A stretch of DNA of 64,000 nucleotides, taken from the NCBI RefSeq assembly GCF_937941905.1, contig NZ_CALDGS010000068.1:89329-153328 (forward strand). Direction: 5' to 3'. The position numbers were made by a program, and so were the translations under genes. This DNA comes from an uncultured Mycolicibacterium sp. (GTDB taxonomy: Bacteria > Actinomycetota > Actinomycetes > Mycobacteriales > Mycobacteriaceae). The notes under the pieces were generated by a model that worked only from the letters and a program-made list of their open reading frames with translations, was not told the origin of the DNA and ran no database searches. Every line of letters begins with the position of its first letter. The stretch's first letter is position 1. Positions 47,283-55,225 of the stretch are shown piece by piece.

Positions 47283-48188
47283 ATGGCGCCGTCCCCGGAG
47301 CGCATTCTGGTCATCGGTGCGGGCGAGCTGGGCGGCGCCGTGCTGGCCGCCCTGTCCGACCGGCACCCAGACGCGGCGCCGAGTGTGCTGCTGCGGCCGT
47401 CGGATGCACCGCGGCATATCCGGCTGCGGACGGAGCTGGCCGCCCGGGGCGTGCCGGTCGTCGAGGCCGACGTGGCCACGGCGACCGTGCCCGAACTCGC
47501 GGCGATCCTCGCCGGGTTCGACACCGTGGTGAACGGTGTCGGGTTCGGCGCCGGCCCGGGGCTGCAACGCCGGATCACCGAGGCAGTCCTGCGGGCGGGG
47601 GTATGGCGTTACGTGCCTTGGCAGTTCGGGGTCGACTACGACGCCATCGGCCGCGGCAGCCCGCAGGACCTGTTCGACGAGCAGCTCGACGTCCGCGACA
47701 TGCTGCGCGCTCAGCGCGGCACCGCATGGGTGATCGTCTCGACCGGGATGTTCACCAGCTTCCTGTTCGACCCGGCCGTCGGCATCGTCGACCTCGAGAC
47801 GAATACCGTTCACGCACTGGGGAGTTGGGACACCGAGGTGACGGTCACCACGCCCGAGGACATCGGCGTGCTGACCGCGGAGATCCTGCGTGAGCGGCCC
47901 CCGGTCCGCGACCGGGTGGTCTACGTCGCCGGAGACACGATCAGCTACGGCGAGCTCGCCGACATCGTCGAACGGGTCCGGGGCGAACCGGTCCGGCGTG
48001 AGGTGTGGACGCTGCCGCGGCTGCTGGCCGATCTCGACCGGCATCCCGACGACCACCTGCACAAGTACCGGGCGGTGTTCGCCCAGGGCAAGGGGGTGGC
48101 CTGGCCCAGGGCCGGCACCTACAACGCGGTGCGCGGCATCCCCACCACCGGCACCGAGCAGTGGGTCCGCGCCCGGCTGGCGGGCTGA
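47283..48188 (+). CDS. NmrA/isoflavone-reductase-like NAD(P)-binding protein
   Basis: 301 residues from ATG 47283 with GGAGGAG upstream. The Rossmann motif is VIGAGELGGAVLAALSD; VVNGVGFGAGP and WRYVPWQFGVDYDAIGRG follow, as in the atypical SDRs of the NmrA and phenylcoumaran-benzylic-ether/isoflavone reductase group. There is no classical YxxxK. Such proteins are either redox sensors or reductases of aromatic compounds. Co-orientation with the TetR gene suggests the same regulon. Confidence 0.75.
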   Translation: MAPSPERILVIGAGELGGAVLAALSDRHPDAAPSVLLRPSDAPRHIRLRTELAARGVPVVEADVATATVPELAAILAGFDTVVNGVGFGAGPGLQRRITEAVLRAGVWRYVPWQFGVDYDAIGRGSPQDLFDEQLDVRDMLRAQRGTAWVIVSTGMFTSFLFDPAVGIVDLETNTVHALGSWDTEVTVTTPEDIGVLTAEILRERPPVRDRVVYVAGDTISYGELADIVERVRGEPVRREVWTLPRLLADLDRHPDDHLHKYRAVFAQGKGVAWPRAGTYNAVRGIPTTGTEQWVRARLAG

Positions 48189-48352
48189 GCGCCGCGGGTC
48201 CATGGCTGAGACTGCTCTCACCTGGGCCTACGCTCTGTCGCACACCGACGGTCGGCGGGGCGCCGGCGCTGCTCGGGGTGGCGATCACCCGGCGCCGGGG
48301 CCGACTCGGCCGATTTCCCCCACGGCGGCCGGGCGGGGAGGAGGATCGGGGT

Positions 48353-48526
48353 ATGTCGACCGTGGCCTGGATCCTCGTCGCCCTGCTCGCCGTGGGGGTG
48401 ATCACCAGCGGACTGCTGCGGATGCGGGCCTGGCTGCAGCGGCCGGTGCCGCCCGAGGTCATCGAGGCCGCCCGGCGGGCCCGCGAGGAGGAGGAACGGG
48501 CCCGCGGCGAGGACGGCGGGCGGTAG
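48353..48526 (+). CDS. Small single-helix membrane protein (57 residues)
   Basis: Starts at ATG 48353 after a strong GGGGAGGAGG sequence. One transmembrane helix (VAWILVALLAVGVITSGLL) is followed by a charged helical tail with many Arg and Glu residues (PPEVIEAARRAREEEERARG). The positive-inside pattern puts the tail in the cytoplasm. No family recognised. The 165 bases before it hold no gene. Confidence 0.6.
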   Translation: MSTVAWILVALLAVGVITSGLLRMRAWLQRPVPPEVIEAARRAREEEERARGEDGGR

Positions 48527-48531
48527 CGGCG

Positions 48532-48921
48532 CTACTGCTTGCTGAACCCGGTGGGACGCACCACCAGGATGACGCGGTCGGCCTTGTCCGCCGGCGGCTC
48601 GGTCAGCGGCCCGCTGTAGCGGTCGTTGAGCTCGAGGTAGAACCGGCCCTCTGGGTCCGGGACGATCTCCTCCACCACGCCGCGGACCTCGAGATAGCGG
48701 TACGGGTTGTCGGGGTCGATCACCGACATCGCCACCGCCGGGTTGTGCTGGATGTTGCGGTACTTCTGCCGCTTGGTGGTGTGGGTGAACCGCAGCCGCT
48801 CGCCGTCCCAGGCGAACCACATCGCGTTGACCTGCGGGGTGCCGTCCGGGCGGACGGTGGCCAGATGCCCGTACAGCGGACGCTCGAGCAGGGATTCGTA
48901 ACCTTCGGGTACCGCGACCAT
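48532..48921 (-). CDS. PPOX-class F420-dependent oxidoreductase
   Basis: 129 residues from ATG 48921. It has the split-barrel flavin/F420 fold of Rv1155 relatives: LLERPLYGHLATVRPDGTPQV, AMWFAWDGERLRFTHT, KRQKYRNIQHNPAVAMSV, and YLEVRGVVEEIVPDPEG. The TKRQKYRNI basic segment fits F420 phosphate binding. Members reduce coenzyme F420 substrates such as biliverdin or unidentified enones. Cytoplasmic, dimeric family. Confidence 0.85.
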   Translation of the reverse strand: MVAVPEGYESLLERPLYGHLATVRPDGTPQVNAMWFAWDGERLRFTHTTKRQKYRNIQHNPAVAMSVIDPDNPYRYLEVRGVVEEIVPDPEGRFYLELNDRYSGPLTEPPADKADRVILVVRPTGFSKQ

Positions 48922-48995
48922 GTTCGTCCTCTCACCGGGTGCTGTCGTCTCCCACCGTTCTACCGCAGCCGGCGCCGCGGTATTCCCGAACCGTC

Positions 48996-50354
48996 TCAGC
49001 CGCGCTGCGCACCGGCGAAACCGGCTGCCGGCGTGCCGATTCCACCCGGGATCGGCAACCCGAGATGGCCGCGCAGGGTGGTCGCCTCGTACTCGGTGCG
49101 GAACAGCCCGCGCCGCTGCAGTTCCGGCACCAGGTGGTCGACGATGAGATCGAGGCCGTCGGGGTAGAAGTCGTGGTTGAGGTTGAACCCGTCGGCGGCG
49201 CCGGCCCGGAAGAACGCCTCCATCTCGTCGGCCACCTGCTCGGGGGTGCCGACCACCATCCGGTGGCCGCCCCCGCTGATGTGCCGCTCCAGCAGTTCCC
49301 GCACGGTGAGGTTCTCCCGCTCGGCGGTGCGCAGCACCGAGTTGGCGAACCCGAAGCTCGGCGGGGACCAGTCCGGGGCGTTGACCAGCTCCCACGGCGG
49401 CTGCCGGTCGAGGTGCAGGCTCTCCACCGGCAGTCCGATCTGCTCGGCCAGCGACGCCAGCGCGTCCGCGCTGTCGGTGGACAGGCCCGCCAGCAGGTCC
49501 CGCCGCGCACGAGCCTCCGCCTCGGTGCTGCCCAGCACCGGCCACAGCCCGGGCAGGATGAGCACCTCGTCGGGATTGCGGCCGTAGACGTCGCGGGCCC
49601 GCGCCTTGACCCGCCGCGCGAACTCGCGGCCCTGCTCCAGGCCGTGCGCCGCGCAGAACACCGCGTCGGCGTGCTTGGCGGCCAGGTCGATGCCCTGCTC
49701 GGAGGCGCCGGCCTGCAGCACCACCGGATACCCCTGCGGGGAGCGGGGCACCTGGAACCAGGTGTTCACGCGCAGGTGCTCGCCGGCGAAGTCGACCTCG
49801 TGCACCTTGGTCAGATCGGTCAGCTCGCCGGTGGCCACGTCGCCGACGAGCGCGTCCGGCTCCCAGGACTGCCACAACTGCTTGATCACCGAGATCGCCT
49901 CGTCGGCAAGGCCGTAGCGGGCGTCCCGGTCCGGGTGGGCGTCCCGGCCGAACTGGGCGCCGGCCCGCGGCGACTGGGTGGTGACCACGTTGATGGCGGT
50001 GCGGCCCTGCGAGATCAGATCGAGCGACGAGGCCAGCCGGGCGATGTGGTACGGGTGCCGGTAGGTCGACGACACCGTCGCGACCAGCCCCACGTGCGTG
50101 GTGGCGCGGGCGACGGCGGTCAGGACGAGGAACGGGTCGAGCGCGTTCCACGGCCGGGTGAAGTCCTGCGCGTCGAATCCGTGCAGCTCGGCCAGGAACA
50201 CCGCGTCGAGCAGGCCGCGTTCGGCGGTACGGCCCAGGTTCTCCCACTCGGCGATGTCGAGGAACCCGAGCGGCTCCTCGCGCAGCCGCCAGCCGCCGGG
50301 TGCGCGGCCGAGCGCGTTGGCGTTGACATTGAGATGCAGTTTTCGGGTGCTCAT
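48996..50354 (-). CDS. LLM-class flavin monooxygenase (NtaA/SnaA/DszA type)
   Basis: 452 residues from ATG 50354 with AGGAGAG upstream. It follows the two-component FMNH2-dependent family: LNVNANALGRAPGGWR at the start, LDAVFLAELHG, VARATTHVGLVATVSSTYRHPYHIA, INVVTTQSPRAGAQFGRD, and GYPVVLQAGASEQGIDLAAKHADAVF. Relatives oxidise aminopolycarboxylates, sulfones or sulfonates and need a separate flavin reductase, none of which is clearly present nearby. It is divergent from the rhodanese/DszC-like operon and is presumably part of the organosulfur locus. Confidence 0.85.
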   Translation of the reverse strand: MSTRKLHLNVNANALGRAPGGWRLREEPLGFLDIAEWENLGRTAERGLLDAVFLAELHGFDAQDFTRPWNALDPFLVLTAVARATTHVGLVATVSSTYRHPYHIARLASSLDLISQGRTAINVVTTQSPRAGAQFGRDAHPDRDARYGLADEAISVIKQLWQSWEPDALVGDVATGELTDLTKVHEVDFAGEHLRVNTWFQVPRSPQGYPVVLQAGASEQGIDLAAKHADAVFCAAHGLEQGREFARRVKARARDVYGRNPDEVLILPGLWPVLGSTEAEARARRDLLAGLSTDSADALASLAEQIGLPVESLHLDRQPPWELVNAPDWSPPSFGFANSVLRTAERENLTVRELLERHISGGGHRMVVGTPEQVADEMEAFFRAGAADGFNLNHDFYPDGLDLIVDHLVPELQRRGLFRTEYEATTLRGHLGLPIPGGIGTPAAGFAGAQRG

Positions 50355-50429
50355 GACTCTCCTGATCACACGCGCGGTCGGTGCCGGACCCCAACGTGGC
50401 CGACACCGCGGCGGGGAGGAAGACAAAAT

Positions 50430-50500
50430 CGCTACCGGAACCGTGAAGAAAAACTCACCGGTCCCGCACCGTTCAGTTGCGGTGACGAAACCCGGTAGCG
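50430..50500. promoter_or_regulatory. Paired inverted repeats between the divergent sulfur-locus genes
   Basis: CGCTACCGG (50430-50438) is a perfect inverted repeat of CCGGTAGCG (50492-50500), 53 bases apart, in the 191-base region between the LLM monooxygenase and the rhodanese gene. Inside lies CACCG/CGGTG. The right arm continues as TAGCGGAA (50496-50503), also found at 61723-61730. A LysR- or TetR-type regulator site is the simplest reading. Confidence 0.5.
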
Positions 50501-50545
50501 GAAAAGGCTTGTTCGCCCTGCCCGGCACCCACAGACTGCGCCGGT

Positions 50546-52153
50546 ATGACCACCGTCGAAACCGCCACCATCACCGCCGACGCCCTGCACGAGCTGGTGC
50601 GATCGGAATCCGAGTACGCCCTGATCGACGTGCGCGAGGCCGGGGTGACCGCCGCGCAGGGGTCGATCCTGGCGGCCGTGTCGATCCCGCTGAGCGTGTT
50701 GGAACTGCGTGCCCCGCTGCTCGTTCCGCGCCGTTCGGCGCCGGTGGTCGTCTACGACGGCGGCACCGACGGCCTGGCCGGGCGGGCCGCCGCCCGGCTC
50801 GCCGACCTGGGCTACACCGACGTGCGGGTGCTCGCCGGCGGGCTGCGGGCCTGGGCCGAGGCCGGTCACAAGGTGCACACCGGCGGCGACCACGTCATCG
50901 GGCAGGCGTTCGGGGAGTGGATCGAACACGTCTACGCCACCCCGCACATCAGCGTCGCCGAGTACCGCGCCCGGCTCGCCGCCGGCGAGGACATCGTGCT
51001 GCTCGACAGCCGCCCGCTGGCCGAGTACGAACACCACAGCCTGCCCGGTGGGATCTCCATCCCCGGCGCGGAACTCGTCTACCGGGCCGGCGAGGTGATC
51101 CGCTCGCCCGAGAGCCTGGTGGTGGTGCACTGCGCCGGGCGGACCCGCAGCATCCTGGGCGCCCAGGTGCTGATCAACGCCGGGCTGCCCAACCGGGTGG
51201 TGGCGCTGGAGGGCGGCACCCAGTCCTGGGTGCTCGACGGCCACGAGCTCGTGCACGGCGCCTCGGTCGCCGCGCCGCCCCCGGGGCCGGACGCGCTGGC
51301 GGCGGCCCGCGCGGCGGCGGCCCGGATCGCCGAGCGGTTCGGGATTGCGGTCATCGACCGGGCCACCCTGGCCCGGTTCGAGGCCGAACGCGAGCAGCGC
51401 ACACTGTATCTGCTCGACGTGCGCACCCCGGAGGAGTTCGAGGCCGGGCATCTGCCCGGATCCCGCTCGGCGCCGAGCTGGGACCTCGCCCCCTGGGCGT
51501 TCCGCCACATCGCCACCCGCAACGCGCGGATCGTACTGGTGGACAACGACGGTGTGCGGGCGACGGTGGCCGCCTCCTGGCTGGTCCAGATCGGTTGGGG
51601 CCGGGTGTTCGTGCTCGCCGACGCCCTGGCCGGCGAGCGCCTGGAGACCGGTCCGGAGCCGGCGCCGTTCGAGCTGCCGCGGGACGGATTCCGTGCCGTC
51701 GGACCGGCCGAACTGCATGCCGCGCTCGATGCGGTCACGGTGCTCGATGTGTCGGCGAGCCCGGCCTACCGGTCCGGGCACGTGCCGGGAGCGCACTTCG
51801 TCATCCGGTCCCGGCTGGCCGGCACCGACCTCCCCGGCACCGGGCCGATCGCGGTGACCTCCACCGACGGGGTGTCGGCCGCGTTCGCCGCCGCGGACCT
51901 GGCGGCGCTGACTAACCGCGAGGTGTGGTGGCTCGACGGCGGTTTCGCGGCGTGGCGGTCGGCCGGGCTGCCGGTGGAGTCCGGTACCGAGCGGTGGCTG
52001 TCCGCGCCCGACGACATCGTGGCCTCCGGCTGGCGCGAGCCCGACCCGCAGCGCCGCAGGGCGGCCTTCCGCCGCTACCTGGACTGGGAACTCGGCCTGG
52101 TCGCCGAACTCGCCGTCGACGACACGGTACCGTTCCGGCGTTTCCCCGATTAA
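50546..52153 (+). CDS. Four-domain rhodanese protein
   Basis: 535 residues with four tandem rhodanese-like domains (about 10-110, 135-240, 270-370 and 380-480) and a Trp/Arg-rich C-terminal helix. Only domain 2 has a catalytic Cys (Cys196 in VVVHCAGRTRS). In domain 1 the loop is VVVYDGGTDG, in domain 3 IVLVDNDGVR, and in domain 4 IAVTSTDGVS, so these three should be inactive. It probably carries persulfide sulfur released by the neighbouring monooxygenases. Such four-domain proteins accompany sulfur-source genes in other bacteria (from memory). First gene of an operon with the DszC-like enzyme. Confidence 0.85.
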   Translation: MTTVETATITADALHELVRSESEYALIDVREAGVTAAQGSILAAVSIPLSVLELRAPLLVPRRSAPVVVYDGGTDGLAGRAAARLADLGYTDVRVLAGGLRAWAEAGHKVHTGGDHVIGQAFGEWIEHVYATPHISVAEYRARLAAGEDIVLLDSRPLAEYEHHSLPGGISIPGAELVYRAGEVIRSPESLVVVHCAGRTRSILGAQVLINAGLPNRVVALEGGTQSWVLDGHELVHGASVAAPPPGPDALAAARAAAARIAERFGIAVIDRATLARFEAEREQRTLYLLDVRTPEEFEAGHLPGSRSAPSWDLAPWAFRHIATRNARIVLVDNDGVRATVAASWLVQIGWGRVFVLADALAGERLETGPEPAPFELPRDGFRAVGPAELHAALDAVTVLDVSASPAYRSGHVPGAHFVIRSRLAGTDLPGTGPIAVTSTDGVSAAFAAADLAALTNREVWWLDGGFAAWRSAGLPVESGTERWLSAPDDIVASGWREPDPQRRRAAFRRYLDWELGLVAELAVDDTVPFRRFPD

Positions 52154-52222
52154 GCCCCGGGTTGACGAATCACGTAGCTCGCCAACCTTGTTCGAAAGCC
52201 GATCACCGCCGAGGCTGCCACC

Positions 52223-53440
52223 ATGACCGCACAGATCGAAGACATCAGCACCGGCCCCGTCTCCTACGGTTCGGCCGAACTGCAGGAGCTGATCGAGGCG
52301 ATCGGCGACGGTGTCGTCGAACGCGACGAGCGCAACGAGGCGCCGTACGAGAAGTTCGACCTCATCCGCGCCGCCCGCCTCGGCGCCCTGCGGCTGCCCC
52401 GTGGGCAGGGCGGCGGCGGTGCCACGGTGCGCGAGCTGTTCGAGGTGGTGATCGCGCTCGGCGCGGCCGATCCGAACGTCGCGCACAGCCTGCGCAACCA
52501 CTTCGCCACCGTGGAGGGGTTTCTGCGCCGGCCCCGCCCGCAGGACGAGCGCTGGCTCGAGCGGGTGCGCCGCGGCGAGCTGTTCAGCGTGTCGGTGACC
52601 GAGCTGGGCACCGACCACGCCGGCAGCCCCGACTACCCGTACCGCACCGCCGTCACCGAGACCCCGGAGGGGTTGCGGCTCAACGGCACCAAGTACTACA
52701 GCACCGGCAACCAGTACGCCGACTGGCTGGTCGTCACCGCGACCGGCCCGCGGGGCGGCACGGTCCGACTGGTGGTGCCGACCGACCGGCCCGGGGTGGT
52801 GATCGAGGACGACTGGGACGGCATCGGCCAGCGGTTCACCGGCAGCGGCACCACCCGCTACGTCGACGTCGCGGTCACCGAGGACGATTTCCTGGCGCCC
52901 GGCGACATCGGCGCCGAACTGCCCTACCGGTCGACGTTCCCGCAGCTGTACCTGACCGCGGTGATCGCCGGCATCCTGCGCCGCGTGGTCGACGACGCCG
53001 CCGCGGCGGTGCGTGCCCGCCGGCGCACCTTCTACCACGCGGCGGCCGACCACCCGGCCGACGACCCGATCCTGCAGCAGGGCGTCGGGGTGCTGGCCGC
53101 CCAGGCGTTCGCCGCCGAGGCGCTGGTGCTGGCCGCGGCGGATGCGCTCGGCGCCGCCACCGAGACCCGCGACGACCCGGCCGCCGAGGAGGCGCTGTCG
53201 CTGGAGGCGACGCTGCGGGCCGCCAAGGCCAAGATCATCGTCGACGAACTCGCCCAGCGCGCCGCCTCGGAACTGTTCGACGTGGGCGGCGGGTCCACCG
53301 TCCGGCGCACCGCCCACCTGGACCGGCACTGGCGCAACATCCGTACCCTGGCCGCCCACAACCCGCGCACCTACAAGGCCAGGGTGGTCGGTGCCCACCG
53401 GATCACCGGCCAGACCCCGCCGCGCGGGGCGTTCTTCTGA
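52223..53440 (+). CDS. DszC/SfnC-like flavin monooxygenase of acyl-CoA dehydrogenase fold
   Basis: 405 residues. The fold is acyl-CoA dehydrogenase (LFEVVIALGAADPNVAHSLRNH, then SVTELGTDHAGSPDYPYRT, and GGGSTVRRTAHLDRHWRN), but the catalytic Glu and CoA-site features of true dehydrogenases are not seen. The His-rich end (HLDRHWRNIRTLAAHNP) is typical of the DszC and SfnC group, which use FMNH2 and O2 to oxidise sulfides, sulfones or N-hydroxylate amines. It follows the rhodanese gene by 69 bases. Likely substrate: a reduced organosulfur compound imported by the nearby transporter. Confidence 0.8.
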   Translation: MTAQIEDISTGPVSYGSAELQELIEAIGDGVVERDERNEAPYEKFDLIRAARLGALRLPRGQGGGGATVRELFEVVIALGAADPNVAHSLRNHFATVEGFLRRPRPQDERWLERVRRGELFSVSVTELGTDHAGSPDYPYRTAVTETPEGLRLNGTKYYSTGNQYADWLVVTATGPRGGTVRLVVPTDRPGVVIEDDWDGIGQRFTGSGTTRYVDVAVTEDDFLAPGDIGAELPYRSTFPQLYLTAVIAGILRRVVDDAAAAVRARRRTFYHAAADHPADDPILQQGVGVLAAQAFAAEALVLAAADALGAATETRDDPAAEEALSLEATLRAAKAKIIVDELAQRAASELFDVGGGSTVRRTAHLDRHWRNIRTLAAHNPRTYKARVVGAHRITGQTPPRGAFF

Positions 53441-53447
53441 ACCGACC

Positions 53448-53484
53448 GCATCCCGGCGGGTGCGGGGGGCGCCCGCCGGGATGC
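53448..53484. terminator. Hairpin terminator between convergent sulfur-locus operons
   Basis: GCATCCCGGCGGG (53448-53460) and CCCGCCGGGATGC (53472-53484) form a perfect 13-bp stem with an 11-base loop, placed between the DszC-like gene and the convergent SDR gene. Confidence 0.8.
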
Positions 53485-53491
53485 GGCGTCT

Positions 53492-54289
53492 TCAGTAGTT
53501 GATGGTGCCGAGCAGTCCGCCGCCGACGGCGATGGCGTCGCCGTTGATGCTCACGCTGCGCGGGGAGGCCAGGAAGGTGACCACGTCGGCGACCTCGCTC
53601 GCGTCGACGATCCGGCCGATCGCGTTGGCGGCCAGCCGGCGTTCGAATTCGGCGGTGTCCAGCCCGGATTCGGCGGCCGCGGCCCGCCAGGCCAGCTCTT
53701 TCTCCGGGGTGCGGGTCTGGCCCGGGTGCACCGCGGTGACGTTGATGCCGTAGGGGCCGAGCTCGTCGGCGAGGTTCTTGGTCAGCGCGGCCACGCTCAC
53801 GTTGCGGATGCTGCGCACGATCGACAGGGTCTGGCGGTAGCCCAGGCCGCCGATGTTGATGATGCGGCCCCAGCCCTGCGCCTTGAGGTGGGGCGCGACG
53901 GCCCGCGCCGCCCGCAGATAGCCCACCACCTTGACATTCACGTCGCCCCAGAACTTCTCGTCGGTGGTGCCGGCGAGGTCCGGAAAGTCGGCGCCGATCG
54001 CCTGGTTCGAGGCGTTGTTGACCAGGATGTCCACCCCGCCGAGTTCGGCGACCGCGCGGTCGACCATCCGGCGCACCGAGGTGTCGTCCCCGGTGTCGAC
54101 GACCACCGGCACCGCCCGCCGCCCACTGCGTTCGGCGACCTCGGCGGCGGCCTTCTCCAGCGTGTCGGCGGTGCGGGCGGCCAGCACCACGTCGACGCCC
54201 TCGGCGGCCAGCGCGTGTGCCACCGCAAGTCCGATGCCCCGGCTGCCGCCGGTGATAACGGCACGCTTGCCGGTCAGTTGCAGATCCAT
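53492..54289 (-). CDS. SDR-fold protein lacking the Ser-Tyr-Lys catalytic residues
   Basis: 265 residues. The cofactor motif TGGSRGIGLAVAHAL and NNAS motif are intact. At the active site the usual Ser region reads INIGGLG (Gly147-Gly148), and the YxxxK position reads RSIRN (Arg159, Asn163), so all three catalytic residues are replaced. The remainder (ALTKNLADELGPYGINVTAVHPGQTRTP) is well kept. It may bind a nucleotide or substrate without classical SDR chemistry, or use a different mechanism. It is the last gene of the nine-gene minus-strand run of the sulfur/copper locus, 21 bases after the MetQ-like gene. Confidence 0.8.
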   Translation of the reverse strand: MDLQLTGKRAVITGGSRGIGLAVAHALAAEGVDVVLAARTADTLEKAAAEVAERSGRRAVPVVVDTGDDTSVRRMVDRAVAELGGVDILVNNASNQAIGADFPDLAGTTDEKFWGDVNVKVVGYLRAARAVAPHLKAQGWGRIINIGGLGYRQTLSIVRSIRNVSVAALTKNLADELGPYGINVTAVHPGQTRTPEKELAWRAAAAESGLDTAEFERRLAANAIGRIVDASEVADVVTFLASPRSVSINGDAIAVGGGLLGTINY

Positions 54290-54310
54290 GAGTTCGGCCT
54301 TTCTGTCGGA

Positions 54311-55225
54311 TTATTCCGGGCGCAGCGGAATCTGCGCCGAGATGAACCTGCCCGCGTAGGTGCGGTTCAGGTAGTCGGCGACGGCCGGGCCCTCCAGCGC
54401 GTGCGCCAATGTCGTCAGCCGGGGGTCCCCGGCCAGCCGGGCCGGCGCCACCAGCACCCGGGCGTATGGGTTGCCGGGCCCCGGTTCGACGGCCAGCGCG
54501 TCGCGGGCCGGTGCCAGGCCGATGCCGGTGGCGGTGACCGGGTCGAACACGACCGCGTCGTAGTTGGCCAGGATGTCGGCCGCGTACTCGGACATGTCCA
54601 GGGCCCGGATCCGCAGGTGCCGCGGCGAGTCGACGATGTTGGCCTCGGTCACCGTCAGGTCGGCCGCGGTGAGCCCGCCGAAGGGCCGGTCGAGTTCCAG
54701 CAGCCCCGCCGACTGCAGCAGGTACAGCGCGCGGGCGAACCCGGCCGGGGTGCGGGGCACGGCCACCTCGGCGCCATGCGGCAGGCTGCGCCCGGTGATC
54801 CGGTCGCCGCCGAGCGGGGCGTTCACCCAGTCGTCGGTGGGGGCCAGATCCGCCCACCGCGACGAGTACAGCGCGTAGGGGGCGACGTCGACGTGGGCGG
54901 CGATGCCCAGGGTGTCGTAGCCGTTGGCCTGCCGATCACCGAGGAACGCCGGCTGGGTCTGGGCGAAGGCGAGGTCGGCCGATCCCTCGACGAGGGCGGC
55001 GTTGACGCGCTCGGGGGCGTCGACCAACTCCAGCGTCACGCCCGCGGCGAGGCCGGAGCGCGCCACGAACTCCAGCACGTCGCGGTAGCCCTCGCCGCCG
55101 ACCAGGACCCGCAACGCCGCTCCGGACGGCGCCTCGGGCCCGGCGATCTCGACCCGCTCGCCGCAGGATGCCGACGGGATCACCAGCACCGCAAGGACGA
55201 TCGCGACCAGAATGGGACGGAGCAT
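54311..55225 (-). CDS. MetQ/NlpA-family substrate-binding lipoprotein
   Basis: 304 residues from ATG 55225; its first base overlaps the CopC-CopD stop. Signal peptide with a Cys in PSASCGE (weak lipobox). The periplasmic binding domain resembles MetQ: VNAALVEGSADLAFAQTQPAFLGDRQANGYDTLG and DVAPYALYSSRW fall where MetQ has its substrate-lining strands. MetQ proteins bind methionine or related thioethers. No MetN or MetI gene is adjacent; the only ABC permease and ATPase nearby are of the sulfonate type encoded upstream in the same run. Ligand therefore uncertain. Confidence 0.75.
   Translation of the reverse strand: MLRPILVAIVLAVLVIPSASCGERVEIAGPEAPSGAALRVLVGGEGYRDVLEFVARSGLAAGVTLELVDAPERVNAALVEGSADLAFAQTQPAFLGDRQANGYDTLGIAAHVDVAPYALYSSRWADLAPTDDWVNAPLGGDRITGRSLPHGAEVAVPRTPAGFARALYLLQSAGLLELDRPFGGLTAADLTVTEANIVDSPRHLRIRALDMSEYAADILANYDAVVFDPVTATGIGLAPARDALAVEPGPGNPYARVLVAPARLAGDPRLTTLAHALEGPAVADYLNRTYAGRFISAQIPLRPE

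Noticed and set aside
48005..48352. Long open frame upstream of the 57-residue membrane protein
   Set aside because: It overlaps the NmrA-like gene in another frame and is Arg/Gly/Pro-rich; the strong ribosome-binding sequence is at 48337-48346.
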